Numbered from the stretch's first letter, positions 46,737 through 58,078 are shown. The stretch is DNA of 64,000 nucleotides from Maritalea mobilis (GCF_019800885.1 NZ_JAHVKE010000004.1:124001-188000); one strand, 5' to 3'. Numbers and translations: made by a program. The notes: generated by a model from the sequence alone, not told the origin.

Positions 46737-49259
46737 TCATTCGCGGGCGCGCAGCACGCGCGCGGGGCGCGTGGCGAGCGGACGCCACGCAAAAGCCAGC
46801 CCGGCCAGCAGCGTCGTCACCGCGCCGCCGATGACGATGGCCAGCGCCGAGACGGGTTCGAACCGGTAGCTGCCATCCATCACGAAGGTCATCACGGCCC
46901 ACCCGCCCAGCACGCCCGCCAGAAGCGCGACACCGCCCGCCGCCGCGCCAAGCAGCGCCGAGCGCAGGGCGAAACTGACAAGGATCGTCCGACGCGACGC
47001 GCCCACGGTCTTCAGGACGGCGGCTTCGTACACGCGGCCGCGCTCGCCCGCCGCGGCGGCCCCGATCAGGACGACGAAGCCCGTCACCAGTGTGGCCGCC
47101 GCCCCGTAGGAGGTCGCGGCGGCAAGGCTGCGCAGCGCGTCGGCCACGCGGTCGAGCGCATCGCGCACCCGGATTGCGGTGATGTTGGGCGCATCGCCCG
47201 CCACGTCGCGCAGGATCGCCGCCTCGGCCTCGGGCGCGGCATAGACGGTGGCGATATGGGTATGCGGGGCACCGCGCAGGGCGTTGGGCGACATGGTCAG
47301 GACAAAGCCGATGCCCGCATTCTCGAACTCCACCTGCCGAAAGGCCGTGACCTCGGCGGTCACGTCGCGGCCAAGGATGCTGACGGTGATCGTGTCGCCG
47401 AGGCTCAGGCCGATTTCCAACGCCTCTTCGGTGGCGAAGGCGACTTGCGGCGGGCCGTCATAGCCTTCGGGCCACCATTCGCCTGCCGTGATCTCGCCCT
47501 CGGGCGGGGCGGTGTCGAGATAGGTCACGCCCCGGTCGCCGCGGATGACCCAGTGATCGCCCGCGACCTCGGCGGCGGGGCGGTCGTTGATGCGGGTGAT
47601 GACGCCGCGCAGCATGGGCGCGGTATCGACCCGGCTGACGGCGGGATCGTTCTGCACCCGGTCGAGGAAGGGCTGGAGCTGGTCCGGCTGGATATCGACG
47701 AAGAAATAGGTCGGGGCGACCTCGGGCAGGTCACGCTGGATCGCGGCGCGCAGGTTGGCGTCGATCTGGCCCACGGCGGCCAGGACGGCGAGGCCGAGGC
47801 CCAGGGAAAGCACCACGCTTGACGCCTCGGACCCCGGCCCGCCGACCGAGCCGAGCGCGGTGCGCAGCGCGGTGCGCCCGCGCAGCGCGCGGGACCGGGC
47901 GATGCGGCGCGACAGGGCGCGGATACCAAGGGCGGCCATTGCCAGAAGGCCGAGCGCGCCAAGGATGCCCGCCGCCGTGCCAAGGGCCATGCGCGGGATG
48001 CCCGACAACCAGACGGCGGTCGCGATCAGCGCCCCGACAAGGCCCGCGATCACGATCAGGTAGCGCAGGCGCGGCAAGGCGCGCGGCCCGCCCGCGTCGC
48101 GGAACAGCGATGCCGCGCGGACCTGTTCGGTGCGCGCCAGGGGCCAAAGGGTGAAGACGACGGCGGTCAGCAGGCCATAGGCCGCGGCCTCGGCCAGTGG
48201 GCCGGGATAGACCGAGATGGCCACCGGCACAGGCAGTTGCGCCTGGATCAGCGGGGCGAAGGCCAGCGGCAGAAGCGCGCCAAGGACCAGCCCGAGCGCG
48301 AGGCCCAACAGGGTCAGCGCCCCCACCTGAGCGAAATAGGCGGTAAAGATCGTGCGGCTTTCGGCGCCGAGCGTCTTGAGCGTCGCGATCGTGGCGACCT
48401 TGCCCTCAAGGTAGGCGCGCACGGCGGCAGAGACACCGACGCCGCCCACGGCAAGCCCCGCCAGCCCGACCAGCACCAGGAACGCGCCGATCCGCTCGAC
48501 GAAGGTCTGCACCCCGGGTGCGCCGTTGCGCGCATCGCGCCAGCGCATGCCCTGTTCGGCGAACAGCGCCTCTGCCTCGGCCTCGAGCGCGGCAAGGTCC
48601 GCGTCCTCGGGCAGGGCAAGGCGGAAATCGCTGTCGTAGAGCGTGCCGGGCTGCACGAGGCCCGACCCGGACAGCCCCTCAAGCGAGACGATGGTGCGCG
48701 GCCCGAGGTTGAAGCCGCCGCCCGCGCCATCGGGTTCCAGCGTCAGTTCGGCGCGCAACTCGAAATCCTGCGTGCCGAGGCGGAACGTGTCGCCGATCTC
48801 CAGCGCCAGCCGGTCGATCAACAGGCGCTGCATCACCGCGCCGGGCAGGTCGCGGATTTCCAGCGCCTCGGCAATGGGCATATCGGGGGACAGGCCGACC
48901 GTGCCGTAAAGCGGGTAGGCATCATCGACGCCGCGCACTTGCGTCAGGGCGCGTTCGGTCTCGCCGTCGCGGTCCACCACGACCATGGAGCGGAAATCGA
49001 TGGTCTCGGACACGCGGGTGGCGGTGTCCGCCATCCATGCGCGTTCTTCCTCGGACGCGCGGCGGAAGGGAAAGGCCATTTGCGCGTCGCCGCCAAGGAT
49101 CACCGCGCCTTCGCTTACCAGCCCTTGCTGAATGGACGTGCGCACCGATCCCACGGCCGCGATGGCCGCGACGCCAAGCGCGAGGCAGGCGAGGAAGATG
49201 CGGAACCCTTTCAGCCCGCCGCGCAACTCGCGCCGTGCGATGCGCAGTGCAACGCTCAC
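46737..49259 (-). CDS. YbbP-like FtsX-family ABC transporter permease
   Basis: An 840-residue membrane protein with the duplicated FtsX (MacB-type) layout: one N-terminal helix (FLACLALGVAAIAAVGSV), a large periplasmic domain, a three-helix core near 270-390, a second periplasmic domain and a C-terminal helix set. Its N terminus MSVALRIARRELRGG matches YbbP-type proteins, thought to act as mechanotransmitters or in lipid/lipoprotein handling. It starts 4 bp inside the ATPase gene end. The ATPase and a TesA-type esterase gene are neighbours, as in E. coli ybbA-ybbP-tesA. Confidence 0.88.
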   Translation of the reverse strand: MSVALRIARRELRGGLKGFRIFLACLALGVAAIAAVGSVRTSIQQGLVSEGAVILGGDAQMAFPFRRASEEERAWMADTATRVSETIDFRSMVVVDRDGETERALTQVRGVDDAYPLYGTVGLSPDMPIAEALEIRDLPGAVMQRLLIDRLALEIGDTFRLGTQDFELRAELTLEPDGAGGGFNLGPRTIVSLEGLSGSGLVQPGTLYDSDFRLALPEDADLAALEAEAEALFAEQGMRWRDARNGAPGVQTFVERIGAFLVLVGLAGLAVGGVGVSAAVRAYLEGKVATIATLKTLGAESRTIFTAYFAQVGALTLLGLALGLVLGALLPLAFAPLIQAQLPVPVAISVYPGPLAEAAAYGLLTAVVFTLWPLARTEQVRAASLFRDAGGPRALPRLRYLIVIAGLVGALIATAVWLSGIPRMALGTAAGILGALGLLAMAALGIRALSRRIARSRALRGRTALRTALGSVGGPGSEASSVVLSLGLGLAVLAAVGQIDANLRAAIQRDLPEVAPTYFFVDIQPDQLQPFLDRVQNDPAVSRVDTAPMLRGVITRINDRPAAEVAGDHWVIRGDRGVTYLDTAPPEGEITAGEWWPEGYDGPPQVAFATEEALEIGLSLGDTITVSILGRDVTAEVTAFRQVEFENAGIGFVLTMSPNALRGAPHTHIATVYAAPEAEAAILRDVAGDAPNITAIRVRDALDRVADALRSLAAATSYGAAATLVTGFVVLIGAAAAGERGRVYEAAVLKTVGASRRTILVSFALRSALLGAAAGGVALLAGVLGGWAVMTFVMDGSYRFEPVSALAIVIGGAVTTLLAGLAFAWRPLATRPARVLRARE

Positions 49260-49951
49260 TCGGCGGCCTCCCGCGCGACGGGGGTGTCGAGTTGCCCGTC
49301 GCGCAGGCGGATCTCACGATCGCAGCGACGGGCCAGTTCGGGCGCGTGGGTGACGAGGACCAGGGTCGCGTCGCGCTTGGCCGACAGGTCCATCAGCATG
49401 TCCATGATGACCGCGCCGTTGGCCCCGTCGAGATTGCCGGTAGGTTCATCGGCCAACAGGATTTCGGGGCGCGGCGCCAGGGCGCGGGCCAGCGCCACGC
49501 GCTGCTGCTCGCCGCCCGACATCTGGCTGGGGTAGTGGCCGGCGCGATGGCCAAGGCCCACGGCGGCAAGTTCCGCCTCGGCCCGGTCGAAGGCGTCGGC
49601 ATGGCCGGCCAGTTCCAGCGGCGTCGCGACGTTTTCCAGTGCGGTCATCGTCGGGATCAGGTGGAAGGATTGGAACACCACCCCCATATGTTCCCGGCGA
49701 AACCGGGCCAGCTGGTCCTCGTTCATCGCGGTCAGGTCACGGCCAAGGGCCATGACCGAGCCGCCGGTGGCACGCTCCAGCCCGCCCATCAGCATGAGGA
49801 GAGACGACTTGCCCGATCCGGACGGACCCGTCAGCGCCACCGCCTCGCCCCGGTTCACGGAGAGCGTTATGCCGTGGAGGATATCGACCGGCCCGGCATT
49901 GCCGGACAGCGACAGCCGGGCATCGGACAGGGACAAGACGGGATCGGACAT
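49256..49951 (-). CDS. YbbA-like ABC transporter ATPase
   Basis: A 231-residue LolD/MacB-type ATPase: Walker A GPSGSGKSSL, signature MSGGEQQRVALARAL, Walker B ILLADEPTGNLD and switch histidine VTHAPEL. It pairs with the YbbP-like permease. Its start codon at 49951 overlaps the alternative start of the divergent esterase gene (shared CATG at 49949-49952). Confidence 0.92.
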   Translation of the reverse strand: MSDPVLSLSDARLSLSGNAGPVDILHGITLSVNRGEAVALTGPSGSGKSSLLMLMGGLERATGGSVMALGRDLTAMNEDQLARFRREHMGVVFQSFHLIPTMTALENVATPLELAGHADAFDRAEAELAAVGLGHRAGHYPSQMSGGEQQRVALARALAPRPEILLADEPTGNLDGANGAVIMDMLMDLSAKRDATLVLVTHAPELARRCDREIRLRDGQLDTPVAREAAE

Positions 49952-49994
49952 GGCTGAACGCCTCGGTTCACTTTTCTACAGGGCATATGGGGCC

Positions 49995-50654
49995 ATGCGC
50001 ATGTGGGGCAAGGCCGCGCTGCTGGCGCTTGCGGTCGCAGGGCCGGTGGCGGCGCAGGAGCGCCCCGTCAGCATCGTGGCGCTGGGCGATAGCCTGACGC
50101 AAGGGTACGGGCTGATGGGTGGCGACGGCTTCGTGCCGCAGTTGCAGGCGTGGCTGACCGAGCGGGGACATGCCGTGCGGATCGAGAACCACGGCGTGTC
50201 GGGCGACACCACGGCGGGCGGTCTGGCGCGGATCGGCTGGGCGCTGGGCACCGGGGTGGATGCCATGATCGTGGCGCTTGGCGGCAACGACCTGCTGCGC
50301 GGCATCCCGCCCGAGGCAAGCCGCGCGAACCTGGCCGGGATCCTCGACGAGGCAGAGGCGCAAGGGATCGAGGTGCTGCTGGTCGGCCTGCGCGCGCCGG
50401 GCAATTACGGCCCTGACTACCAGGCCGCGTTCAACGCCATGTATCCCGAACTGGCCGAGGAATACGGCACGCTTTACGCCGAAAGCTTCCTTGCGCCCTT
50501 GAGCGCGGCGGCCGAGGCCGACCCCGAGGCGGCGTATTCCACTTACATGCAGTCCGATGGCATTCACCCGAATGCGCAGGGCGTGGCCCTGATCGTCGAG
50601 GCGCTTGGGCCGCAGGTCGAGGATCTGATCGCGCGGGTCAGCCCGCAATCGTGA
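49995..50654 (+). CDS. tesA: TesA-type SGNH arylesterase/lysophospholipase
   Basis: A 219-residue periplasmic hydrolase. The signal peptide (MRMWGKAALLALAVAGPVAA) precedes GDSLTQGYG with the catalytic serine; GGNDLLRG gives the oxyanion asparagine, and DGIHPN gives the aspartate and histidine. ATG 49995 is preferred because it starts directly at the signal peptide; ATG 49950 would add 15 residues. Divergent from ybbA as in many proteobacteria. The 3' end overlaps the glpR end by 17 bp. Confidence 0.9.
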   Translation: MRMWGKAALLALAVAGPVAAQERPVSIVALGDSLTQGYGLMGGDGFVPQLQAWLTERGHAVRIENHGVSGDTTAGGLARIGWALGTGVDAMIVALGGNDLLRGIPPEASRANLAGILDEAEAQGIEVLLVGLRAPGNYGPDYQAAFNAMYPELAEEYGTLYAESFLAPLSAAAEADPEAAYSTYMQSDGIHPNAQGVALIVEALGPQVEDLIARVSPQS

Positions 50655-51399
50655 TCTCTGTCTCGCTTTCGGCGCAAAGGTCTTGCAACGCCTCGGGTGG
50701 CGGGGCGTTGGTTATCCAGCGATCGAAACTGGAGAGGCTGGCGATCTTGACGGGCGCGTTGCGCTCCAGCTTGCTGTCGTCGGCGACAAGGATCGCGCTG
50801 CGCGCCTTCGACAGGAAGGCCTTGGTGACGCGGACCTCCTCGGGGTCGAAATCCAGCAGGTCGCCTTCGAGGTCGACGGCCGAGCATCCAAGAATGGCGA
50901 AATCGGCTTTGAACTGATTTATCGTGGCCGTCGCCCGCTCGCCCACCAGGCCGTTATCGGCCCGGCGCAGCCGCCCACCGGTCACCATCACCTCGGCGGA
51001 GGGATGGCCCGAAAGGATTTGCGCCACGTTCATGTTGTTGGTCACCACCATCAGGTTCGCCGTATCGCGCAAGACGCGCGCGACCGCCTCGGTTGTGGTG
51101 CCGATGTTCAGGAATACCGATGCGCCCGGCGGGATCAGCGCGGCCGCGGCCCGTGCAATGACCTCTTTCGCGCCGGCCGCTGTGCGGCGGCGTTCCTCGT
51201 AACCGATATTCGTGACCCCCGACGGCAGGACCGCGCCGCCATGGACGCGGTCGAGCAATCCAGCTTCGCACAGCTCGGTCAGGTCGCGGCGGATGGTCTG
51301 CACCGTAACATCGAACTGGGCGGCAAGATCATCGACGCCAACCCGCCCGATTTCGCGGGCTACGCGCAGGATATCGTCTTGGCGGGGTGTGATCGGCAT
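50638..51399 (-). CDS. glpR: DeoR-family glycerol regulon repressor
   Basis: A 253-residue DeoR-family protein: N-terminal HTH (ITPRQDDILRVAREIGRVGV, DVTVQTIRRDLTELCEAG), LLDRVHGGAV, and a DeoRC sugar-phosphate sensor domain (FLNIGTTTEAVARVL). In relatives glycerol 3-phosphate releases it from DNA. It is divergent from glpD with putative operators between, which supports the GlpR call. The 3' end overlaps the tesA end. Confidence 0.88.
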   Translation of the reverse strand: MPITPRQDDILRVAREIGRVGVDDLAAQFDVTVQTIRRDLTELCEAGLLDRVHGGAVLPSGVTNIGYEERRRTAAGAKEVIARAAAALIPPGASVFLNIGTTTEAVARVLRDTANLMVVTNNMNVAQILSGHPSAEVMVTGGRLRRADNGLVGERATATINQFKADFAILGCSAVDLEGDLLDFDPEEVRVTKAFLSKARSAILVADDSKLERNAPVKIASLSSFDRWITNAPPPEALQDLCAESETEITIAG

Positions 51400-51401
51400 G
51401 G

Positions 51402-51442
51402 TTTCGATCTATATCGAAAAGAAACGCGTTTGAAAATTGACA
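51402..51442. promoter_or_regulatory. Putative GlpR operators and glpD promoter element
   Basis: A perfect inverted repeat TTTCGAT-CTAT-ATCGAAA spans 51402-51419, directly upstream of the glpR start, followed by the palindrome AAACGCGTTT (51422-51431). TTGACA at 51437-51442 is a good -35 box toward glpD, although no matching -10 is clear. CGAACAT (51446-51452) equals the half site of the E. coli GlpR consensus. The region between glpR and glpD (51400-51499) is markedly AT-rich. Confidence 0.6.
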
Positions 51443-51499
51443 AAACGAACATGGAATGAAAAAAATCGACCAAACGGGACTCGGCGCGCGAGGCCACCC

Positions 51500-53071
51500 A
51501 TGAACGACCGGACCTACGACATCTTCGTGATCGGCGGCGGCATCAACGGCTGCGGCATCGCCCGCGACGCGGCGGGGCGGGGCCTTTCCGTCTGCCTTGC
51601 CGAGATGGGGGACCTGGCGGGCGCGACCAGTTCGGCCTCGACCAAGCTGTTCCATGGCGGGCTGCGTTACCTGGAGTTTTTCGAATTCAGCCTCGTGCGC
51701 CATGCGCTGGCCGAGCGGGAAACGCTGCTTCGCGCGATGCCCCATATCTCGTGGCCGATGCGCTTCGTCCTGCCGCTGTCGAAGGAAATGCGGTTCGATT
51801 CCGAGACGCCCACCTCGCGCGTGTTGACCGCGGTCATGCCCTGGATGAAGGGGCGGCGGCCCGACTGGCTGATCCGGGCGGGGCTGTTCCTTTATGACCA
51901 TCTGGGGGGGCGCAAGATCCTGCCCGCGACCAGGACCCTGCGGCTGAAGGGGTCGGTCGAGGGCAAAGGCCTCAAGCCCAAGTTCGAGAAGGCGTTCGAG
52001 TATTCCGATTGCTGGGTCGAGGATGCGCGGCTTGTGGTGCTGAATGCCCGTGACGCCGAGGCGCGGGGTGCGACGATCCTCACGCGCACCCGCGTCGTGT
52101 CAGCAACGCGCGAGGGTGATCTGTGGCGCGTGACGGTCGAGCGGGGTGGCGTGCGGTCCGATCATCTGGCCCGCGCGCTGGTCAATGCCGGGGGACCGTG
52201 GGTTGCCGATATCGTGCAGAACGTGGCGCGGCAGAACTCCAGCGAGAACGTGCGCCTTGTGCGCGGCAGCCATATCGTGACGCGGCGCCTGTTCGACCAT
52301 GACAAGTGCTATTTCTTCCAGGGCTCGGACGGGCGCATCATCTTCGCCATTCCCTACGAGACGGATTTCACCCTGATTGGCACGACCGATCAGGAGCATC
52401 ACGGCGATGCGTCCGAGGCTGTCTGCACGCCGGAGGAACGCGATTACCTGATCCGTTTCGTCAACGGATACCTTGCAGACCCGATCAGCGCCGAGGATGT
52501 CGTCTGGACCTATTCCGGGGTGCGGCCCCTCTATGACGACGGGGCAAAAAGCGCCACGGCGGCGACGCGCGACTACGTGCTGTCGCTGGACGACGCGGGC
52601 GCGCCGATGCTGAACGTCTTTGGCGGCAAGATCACCACCTATCGCAAGCTGGCCGAGGATGCGCTGGCCAAGATCGCGCCCTTCTTTCCCAAGGCGGGCG
52701 GTGTCTGGACGGCGGGGCTGCCGCTGCCGGGCGGCGATTTCCCGGTGGATGGGGTGGCACGGCTGGTGGCCGATCTGCGCGCGGCGCATCCCTTCCTGAC
52801 CGAGCGGTGGGCGCTGCGCCTTGTGCGCGCCTACGGGACCGAGGCGGCGCAGATCATGGGCGATGCGCAGAGTGCCGAGGATCTGGGGCGCGATTTCGGC
52901 GCGACCCTGACCGAGGCCGAAGTGCGCTGGTTGATGACGCGCGAATATGCCCAAGCGGCCGAGGACGTGGTCTGGCGGCGCTCGAAGCTGGGCCTGCGGT
53001 TGAGCGCGGAGCAGATCGCGGTCATCGACGACTGGATGCTGGCCGAGCGTCAGGCCCGGGCCGCCGAATGA
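51500..53071 (+). CDS. glpD: Glycerol-3-phosphate dehydrogenase, FAD-dependent
   Basis: Oxidises glycerol 3-phosphate to dihydroxyacetone phosphate and passes electrons to quinone at the inner membrane. The 523-residue protein has the FAD motif FVIGGGINGCGIARDAAGRG, SSASTKLFHGGLRYLE, and the GTTDQEHHGD block. ATG 51500 is the start; an upstream in-frame ATG-like codon lies in the AT-rich promoter region. It is followed by glpK. Confidence 0.95.
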   Translation: MNDRTYDIFVIGGGINGCGIARDAAGRGLSVCLAEMGDLAGATSSASTKLFHGGLRYLEFFEFSLVRHALAERETLLRAMPHISWPMRFVLPLSKEMRFDSETPTSRVLTAVMPWMKGRRPDWLIRAGLFLYDHLGGRKILPATRTLRLKGSVEGKGLKPKFEKAFEYSDCWVEDARLVVLNARDAEARGATILTRTRVVSATREGDLWRVTVERGGVRSDHLARALVNAGGPWVADIVQNVARQNSSENVRLVRGSHIVTRRLFDHDKCYFFQGSDGRIIFAIPYETDFTLIGTTDQEHHGDASEAVCTPEERDYLIRFVNGYLADPISAEDVVWTYSGVRPLYDDGAKSATAATRDYVLSLDDAGAPMLNVFGGKITTYRKLAEDALAKIAPFFPKAGGVWTAGLPLPGGDFPVDGVARLVADLRAAHPFLTERWALRLVRAYGTEAAQIMGDAQSAEDLGRDFGATLTEAEVRWLMTREYAQAAEDVVWRRSKLGLRLSAEQIAVIDDWMLAERQARAAE

Positions 53072-53133
53072 CTTGCAGCCCGGCGCGTGGCCGGTAGGCT
53101 TCGACAACAGCGAGACGAGAGGGGAGGCACGGC

Positions 53134-54622
<1,489 letters not shown>

Positions 54623-54630
<8 letters not shown>

Positions 54631-55462
54631 GCGCGCCACCCTGCGCGTCGCGCTGGCGCAGATGTGCTCGGCCGATACCCATGCCGAGAACATCGCGACG
54701 GTGACCGACCTCGCCGCTCGGGCGGCGGGCGAGGGGGCGGAGCTTCTGTGCCTGCCGGAGGTTGCGGGGCTGATGAACCGCAATGCCGAGGTGGCGCGCA
54801 CACAGGTGGTCGCCTCCGAGGATGACCCGTTTCTGCTGGCCTGCCGTGACCTTGCCGCCGCGCATGGCATCTGGATCCACGCGGGCTCGACCCCCGTTCT
54901 GGGGCCGGACGGGCGGTTCCTGAACCATTCCGCGGTGATCGATGCGACCGGCGCGATCCGGGCGGACTACGACAAGGTGCATCTCTTCGACGTGGCGATC
55001 GAGGGGCAAGCGCCCATCGGCGAGTCGAAACGCTTCGCCCCGGGCGAGGCGGCGGTGATGCTGGACACGCCCTGGGGGCCGTGGGGCCTGTCGATCTGCT
55101 ATGACCTGCGCTTTCCCTATTTCTACCGCCGCTACGGGCAGGAGGGCGCGACGATCATCTTCATCCCCTCTGCCTTTACGGTGCCGACGGGGCAGGCCCA
55201 TTGGGAGGTCCTGTTGCGTGCCCGCGCGATCGAGACCGGGGCCTTCGTGCTGGCGGCGGCGCAGGCCGGCCACCATGCCGATGGGCGCGAAACCTGGGGT
55301 CACGCGCTGGCGGTCGATCCATGGGGCAAGGTGCTTGCCGATCTGGGCCGGGATGCGCCAGGTCTTGCGGTGCTGGACCTTGACCTGTCGCGGGTTCAAG
55401 CCGCCCGCGCGCAAATCCCCGCGCTGAAGACGGGCCGCGATGTGCCCTTGCGGCGCGTCTGA
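54623..55462 (+). CDS. Carbon-nitrogen hydrolase, Nit-type
   Basis: A 279-residue nitrilase-superfamily amidase. The catalytic triad is visible: glutamate in CLPEVAG, lysine in YDKVHLFD and cysteine in SICYDLRFP. The Nit1/Nit2 branch hydrolyses deaminated glutathione or omega-amides. The start is GTG 54623, overlapping glpK by 8 bp; a start further upstream would run through glpK. The role in a glycerol operon is unclear; glutathione repair is a family-level guess. Confidence 0.87.
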
Positions 55463-55599
55463 TCGAGACGGGTGGACAGTCTCTGCCTTACGGTTTTGTC
55501 CTGCAGACGGTCCCAAGGCGTCAGCTGGACCCGGCAAACGGGAGGGCCGACCCCACCGCACGCTTGGCGGCCACCCCCGCGCATCGTAGGATGTGCCCC

Positions 55600-56604
55600 A
55601 TGGGGTATGTGACGTCGCTCTTTGCGCGCAAGATGGTCGCGGCAGCGGGCGATAAGGTCGATGCCGGGGAGATGCTGGCCAGTGTCGGGATCTCACCCGA
55701 GGGTCCTTGGGACGCCGGGCAGATGGTTCCGGCCGAGCGCTATTATGACATGCTCGAACGGATCGCCGCACAGATCGACGTGACCGACCTGCCGGTGCGG
55801 GTGGGCGCCTCCATGCGGCTTGACGAATACGGCGCGCTTGGGCTGGCCTTCAAGGCGGCAACGACCCTCGGGGCGTCCTATGCGCGGGTGGAACGCTATG
55901 CGCGTCTGTGGACCAGCGTCGTCGAATACGAGTTGCGCCCGGCGGACGGCGGCACGCTGTTCATCCTGCACCGCGCGGGCGAACGGCGTCTCGGAATGCG
56001 GCTGTCGAACGAAGCGACCCTTGCCAGCGCCGTGTCGATCGCGCGGCAGGTCTGCCCCGAGCCGCTTGCGCCCGTGGAGGTGCTGGTCCGGCATCCCGCC
56101 CCGCGCACGACCGCCGCGCATGAAGACTGGTTCGGATGCCCGGTGCGCTTTGGCGCCGAACTTGACGCGATCTTCTATTCCGACGAGATGCTGGCCCGGT
56201 CCAACATCCTCGGGGACGAGGGGATCTCGCACTATCTCGCCACGCATCTCGACGCGGAACTGTCCGAGATTGCCCGAGACCCCGACCTTGTCGCGCAGGC
56301 AAGGGCCGCGATTGCCCAAAGCCTCAACGAGGGCGCGCCGAAGATGGCCGAGATCGCGCGCGGCCTCGGGCTGAGTGCGCGGTCCTTTCACAGGCGGCTG
56401 GCCGAGCACGGACTGACCTTTCAGACCCTCGCCGAGGAAACCCGCCGCGACCTTGCCGAGGGCCTCTTGCGGGATGAAAGCCATTCCCTGGCCGAAATCG
56501 CGTTCCTTACCGGGTTTTCCGAGCAAAGCGCCTTTACCCGCGCCTTCAAGCGCTGGGTCGGAACGACGCCCGCGACCTACCGCAAGGAGATGTCCCACCG
56601 CTGA
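55600..56604 (+). CDS. AraC-family regulator (AraC-type arabinose-binding-like sensor)
   Basis: A 334-residue protein with an N-terminal ligand domain of the Arabinose_bd/OruR type and a C-terminal AraC double HTH (about 235-334: MAEIARGLGLSARSFHRRLAEHG, and SLAEIAFLTGFSEQSAFTRAFKRW with TPATYR). The start is ATG 55600, with AGGA eight bases before. It precedes an NmrA-like reductase gene, probably its target. Confidence 0.88.
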   Translation: MGYVTSLFARKMVAAAGDKVDAGEMLASVGISPEGPWDAGQMVPAERYYDMLERIAAQIDVTDLPVRVGASMRLDEYGALGLAFKAATTLGASYARVERYARLWTSVVEYELRPADGGTLFILHRAGERRLGMRLSNEATLASAVSIARQVCPEPLAPVEVLVRHPAPRTTAAHEDWFGCPVRFGAELDAIFYSDEMLARSNILGDEGISHYLATHLDAELSEIARDPDLVAQARAAIAQSLNEGAPKMAEIARGLGLSARSFHRRLAEHGLTFQTLAEETRRDLAEGLLRDESHSLAEIAFLTGFSEQSAFTRAFKRWVGTTPATYRKEMSHR

Positions 56605-56712
56605 CGGACGCATTGGCGACTTGGGTCAAAAGGCTGGCGCCGTCGATCAATACCGCGCAGCCTCTGCCCGCCTATCCCTTGGCTACCGTTACCAAAGCCA
56701 AGGAGATACCCC

Positions 56713-57540
56713 ATGAAAAACCAGGACATTCTTGTTATCGGCGCAACCGGCAAGACCGGCCGCCGCGTCGCCAACCGCCTTGAGGCGCGGGGCATTCCCG
56801 TGCGCCGCGGCTCGCGCAGTTCCGCAACGCCCTTCGACTGGGAGGCACCGGAGACCTGGGCACCGGCCCTGCGCGGGGCCCGTGCGGCCTATGTCACCTA
56901 CTTCCCCGATCTCGCCTTCCCGGGCGCCGTGGAAAAGCTCGAGTCCCTCTGCGAAACGGCCCGTGACGTGGACGTCGAGCACCTTGTGCTGCTGTCCGGT
57001 CGGGGCGAGCATCATGCGCGGCTCGGCGAAGAGGTGGTGCGCGCGTCCGGCGTCGATTTCACGATCGTCCGGGCGGCATGGTTCGCGCAGAACTTCTCCG
57101 AAGGTTACTTGCGCGATCCGGTGCTGGCCGGTGTCCTCCCGATGCCCGGCGGCGATGTTGCAGAGCCCATCATCGATATCGACGACATCGCCGATGTCGC
57201 GGTCGCCGCTCTGACCGAGGAGGGGCACAAGGGCGCGCTCTACGAGGTGACCGGCCCGCGGCTGATGACCTTCGCGGAGATGGCGGCAGAGCTTTCCCAG
57301 GCCACCGGCCGCGAGATCCGGCACATCCCGATCAGCTTCGAGGAGTTTCACGCAAACGTCGCGCAGGCTGGCGGTCCCTTCGTCGCCGATGTCTTCACCG
57401 CCATCGCGCGCGAAACGCTGGACGGGCGCAACGCCCACACCACGGACGGCGTGATGTGTGCACTTGGCCGCGCGCCCCGCGACTTTGCCGGTTTCGCCCA
57501 AGTCGCCGCCCGAAGCGGTGCCTGGACGCAAGCCGCCTGA
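56713..57540 (+). CDS. NmrA/NAD(P)-binding family protein
   Basis: A 275-residue Rossmann-fold protein (atypical SDR, NmrA/QOR2-like) with LVIGATGKTGRRVANRL at the N terminus. Ligand-side blocks include VVRASGVDFTIVRAAWFAQNF. These proteins act as redox sensors or quinone/aldehyde reductases. It starts 108 bp after the AraC gene and 24 bp before the DUF4345 gene, so the last two are co-transcribed. Confidence 0.85.
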   Translation: MKNQDILVIGATGKTGRRVANRLEARGIPVRRGSRSSATPFDWEAPETWAPALRGARAAYVTYFPDLAFPGAVEKLESLCETARDVDVEHLVLLSGRGEHHARLGEEVVRASGVDFTIVRAAWFAQNFSEGYLRDPVLAGVLPMPGGDVAEPIIDIDDIADVAVAALTEEGHKGALYEVTGPRLMTFAEMAAELSQATGREIRHIPISFEEFHANVAQAGGPFVADVFTAIARETLDGRNAHTTDGVMCALGRAPRDFAGFAQVAARSGAWTQAA

Positions 57541-57564
57541 AACCCCGCGCGAAAGGAACATGAC

Positions 57565-57981
57565 ATGAAACCTACCCTGCTTGAGAAGATCGCGCTTGGC
57601 GTCTCCGGCTTCACCGCGCTTGTCATCGGTGCGTTCATCCTGTTCGCGCCGCAGGCCTTCTATGCCGGCTACGGCATCATCCTGGGGCAAGACGCCAGCC
57701 TGCTGAGCGAATTGCGCGCACCCGGCGCCGGCCTGGCTGGGTGTGGCGTGCTGATGCTGCTCGGCCTCTGGCGGCACGCGATCCTGCCCGTTGGCATGGC
57801 GGTGGCCCTGACGGTCTTCATCGCGTTTCCGGTCGGGCGGCTGGTCGGGCTTGCGATGGACGGGATGCCATCCGGCAGCGTCATCGGTGCCCTCGTCGTG
57901 GAACTGGCCATCGCGGCGCTCTGCCTTGCAGCCTTCAGGCGGCGTCTTGGGCAGTCGACGCCCCACCGGTTCGCGGCATAG
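57565..57981 (+). CDS. DUF4345-family membrane protein
   Basis: A 138-residue protein with four hydrophobic segments and the DUF4345 pattern: GVSGFTALVIGAFILFAPQAFYAGYG, GAGLAGCGVLMLLGL and FPVGRLVGLAMDG. Function unknown. It often sits beside AraC- or TetR-regulated reductase genes. It is the last chromosomal gene before the island remnants. Confidence 0.78.
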   Translation: MKPTLLEKIALGVSGFTALVIGAFILFAPQAFYAGYGIILGQDASLLSELRAPGAGLAGCGVLMLLGLWRHAILPVGMAVALTVFIAFPVGRLVGLAMDGMPSGSVIGALVVELAIAALCLAAFRRRLGQSTPHRFAA

Positions 57982-58078
57982 TCCAAGACCTGAGCCTGCG
58001 GCGGCGGCGGGGTGCCAGACGTCCCGCCGTCGCCCCAGTGCGACCTATTGGTGGCCGCTTTTCACCGAGGCACGAGGG

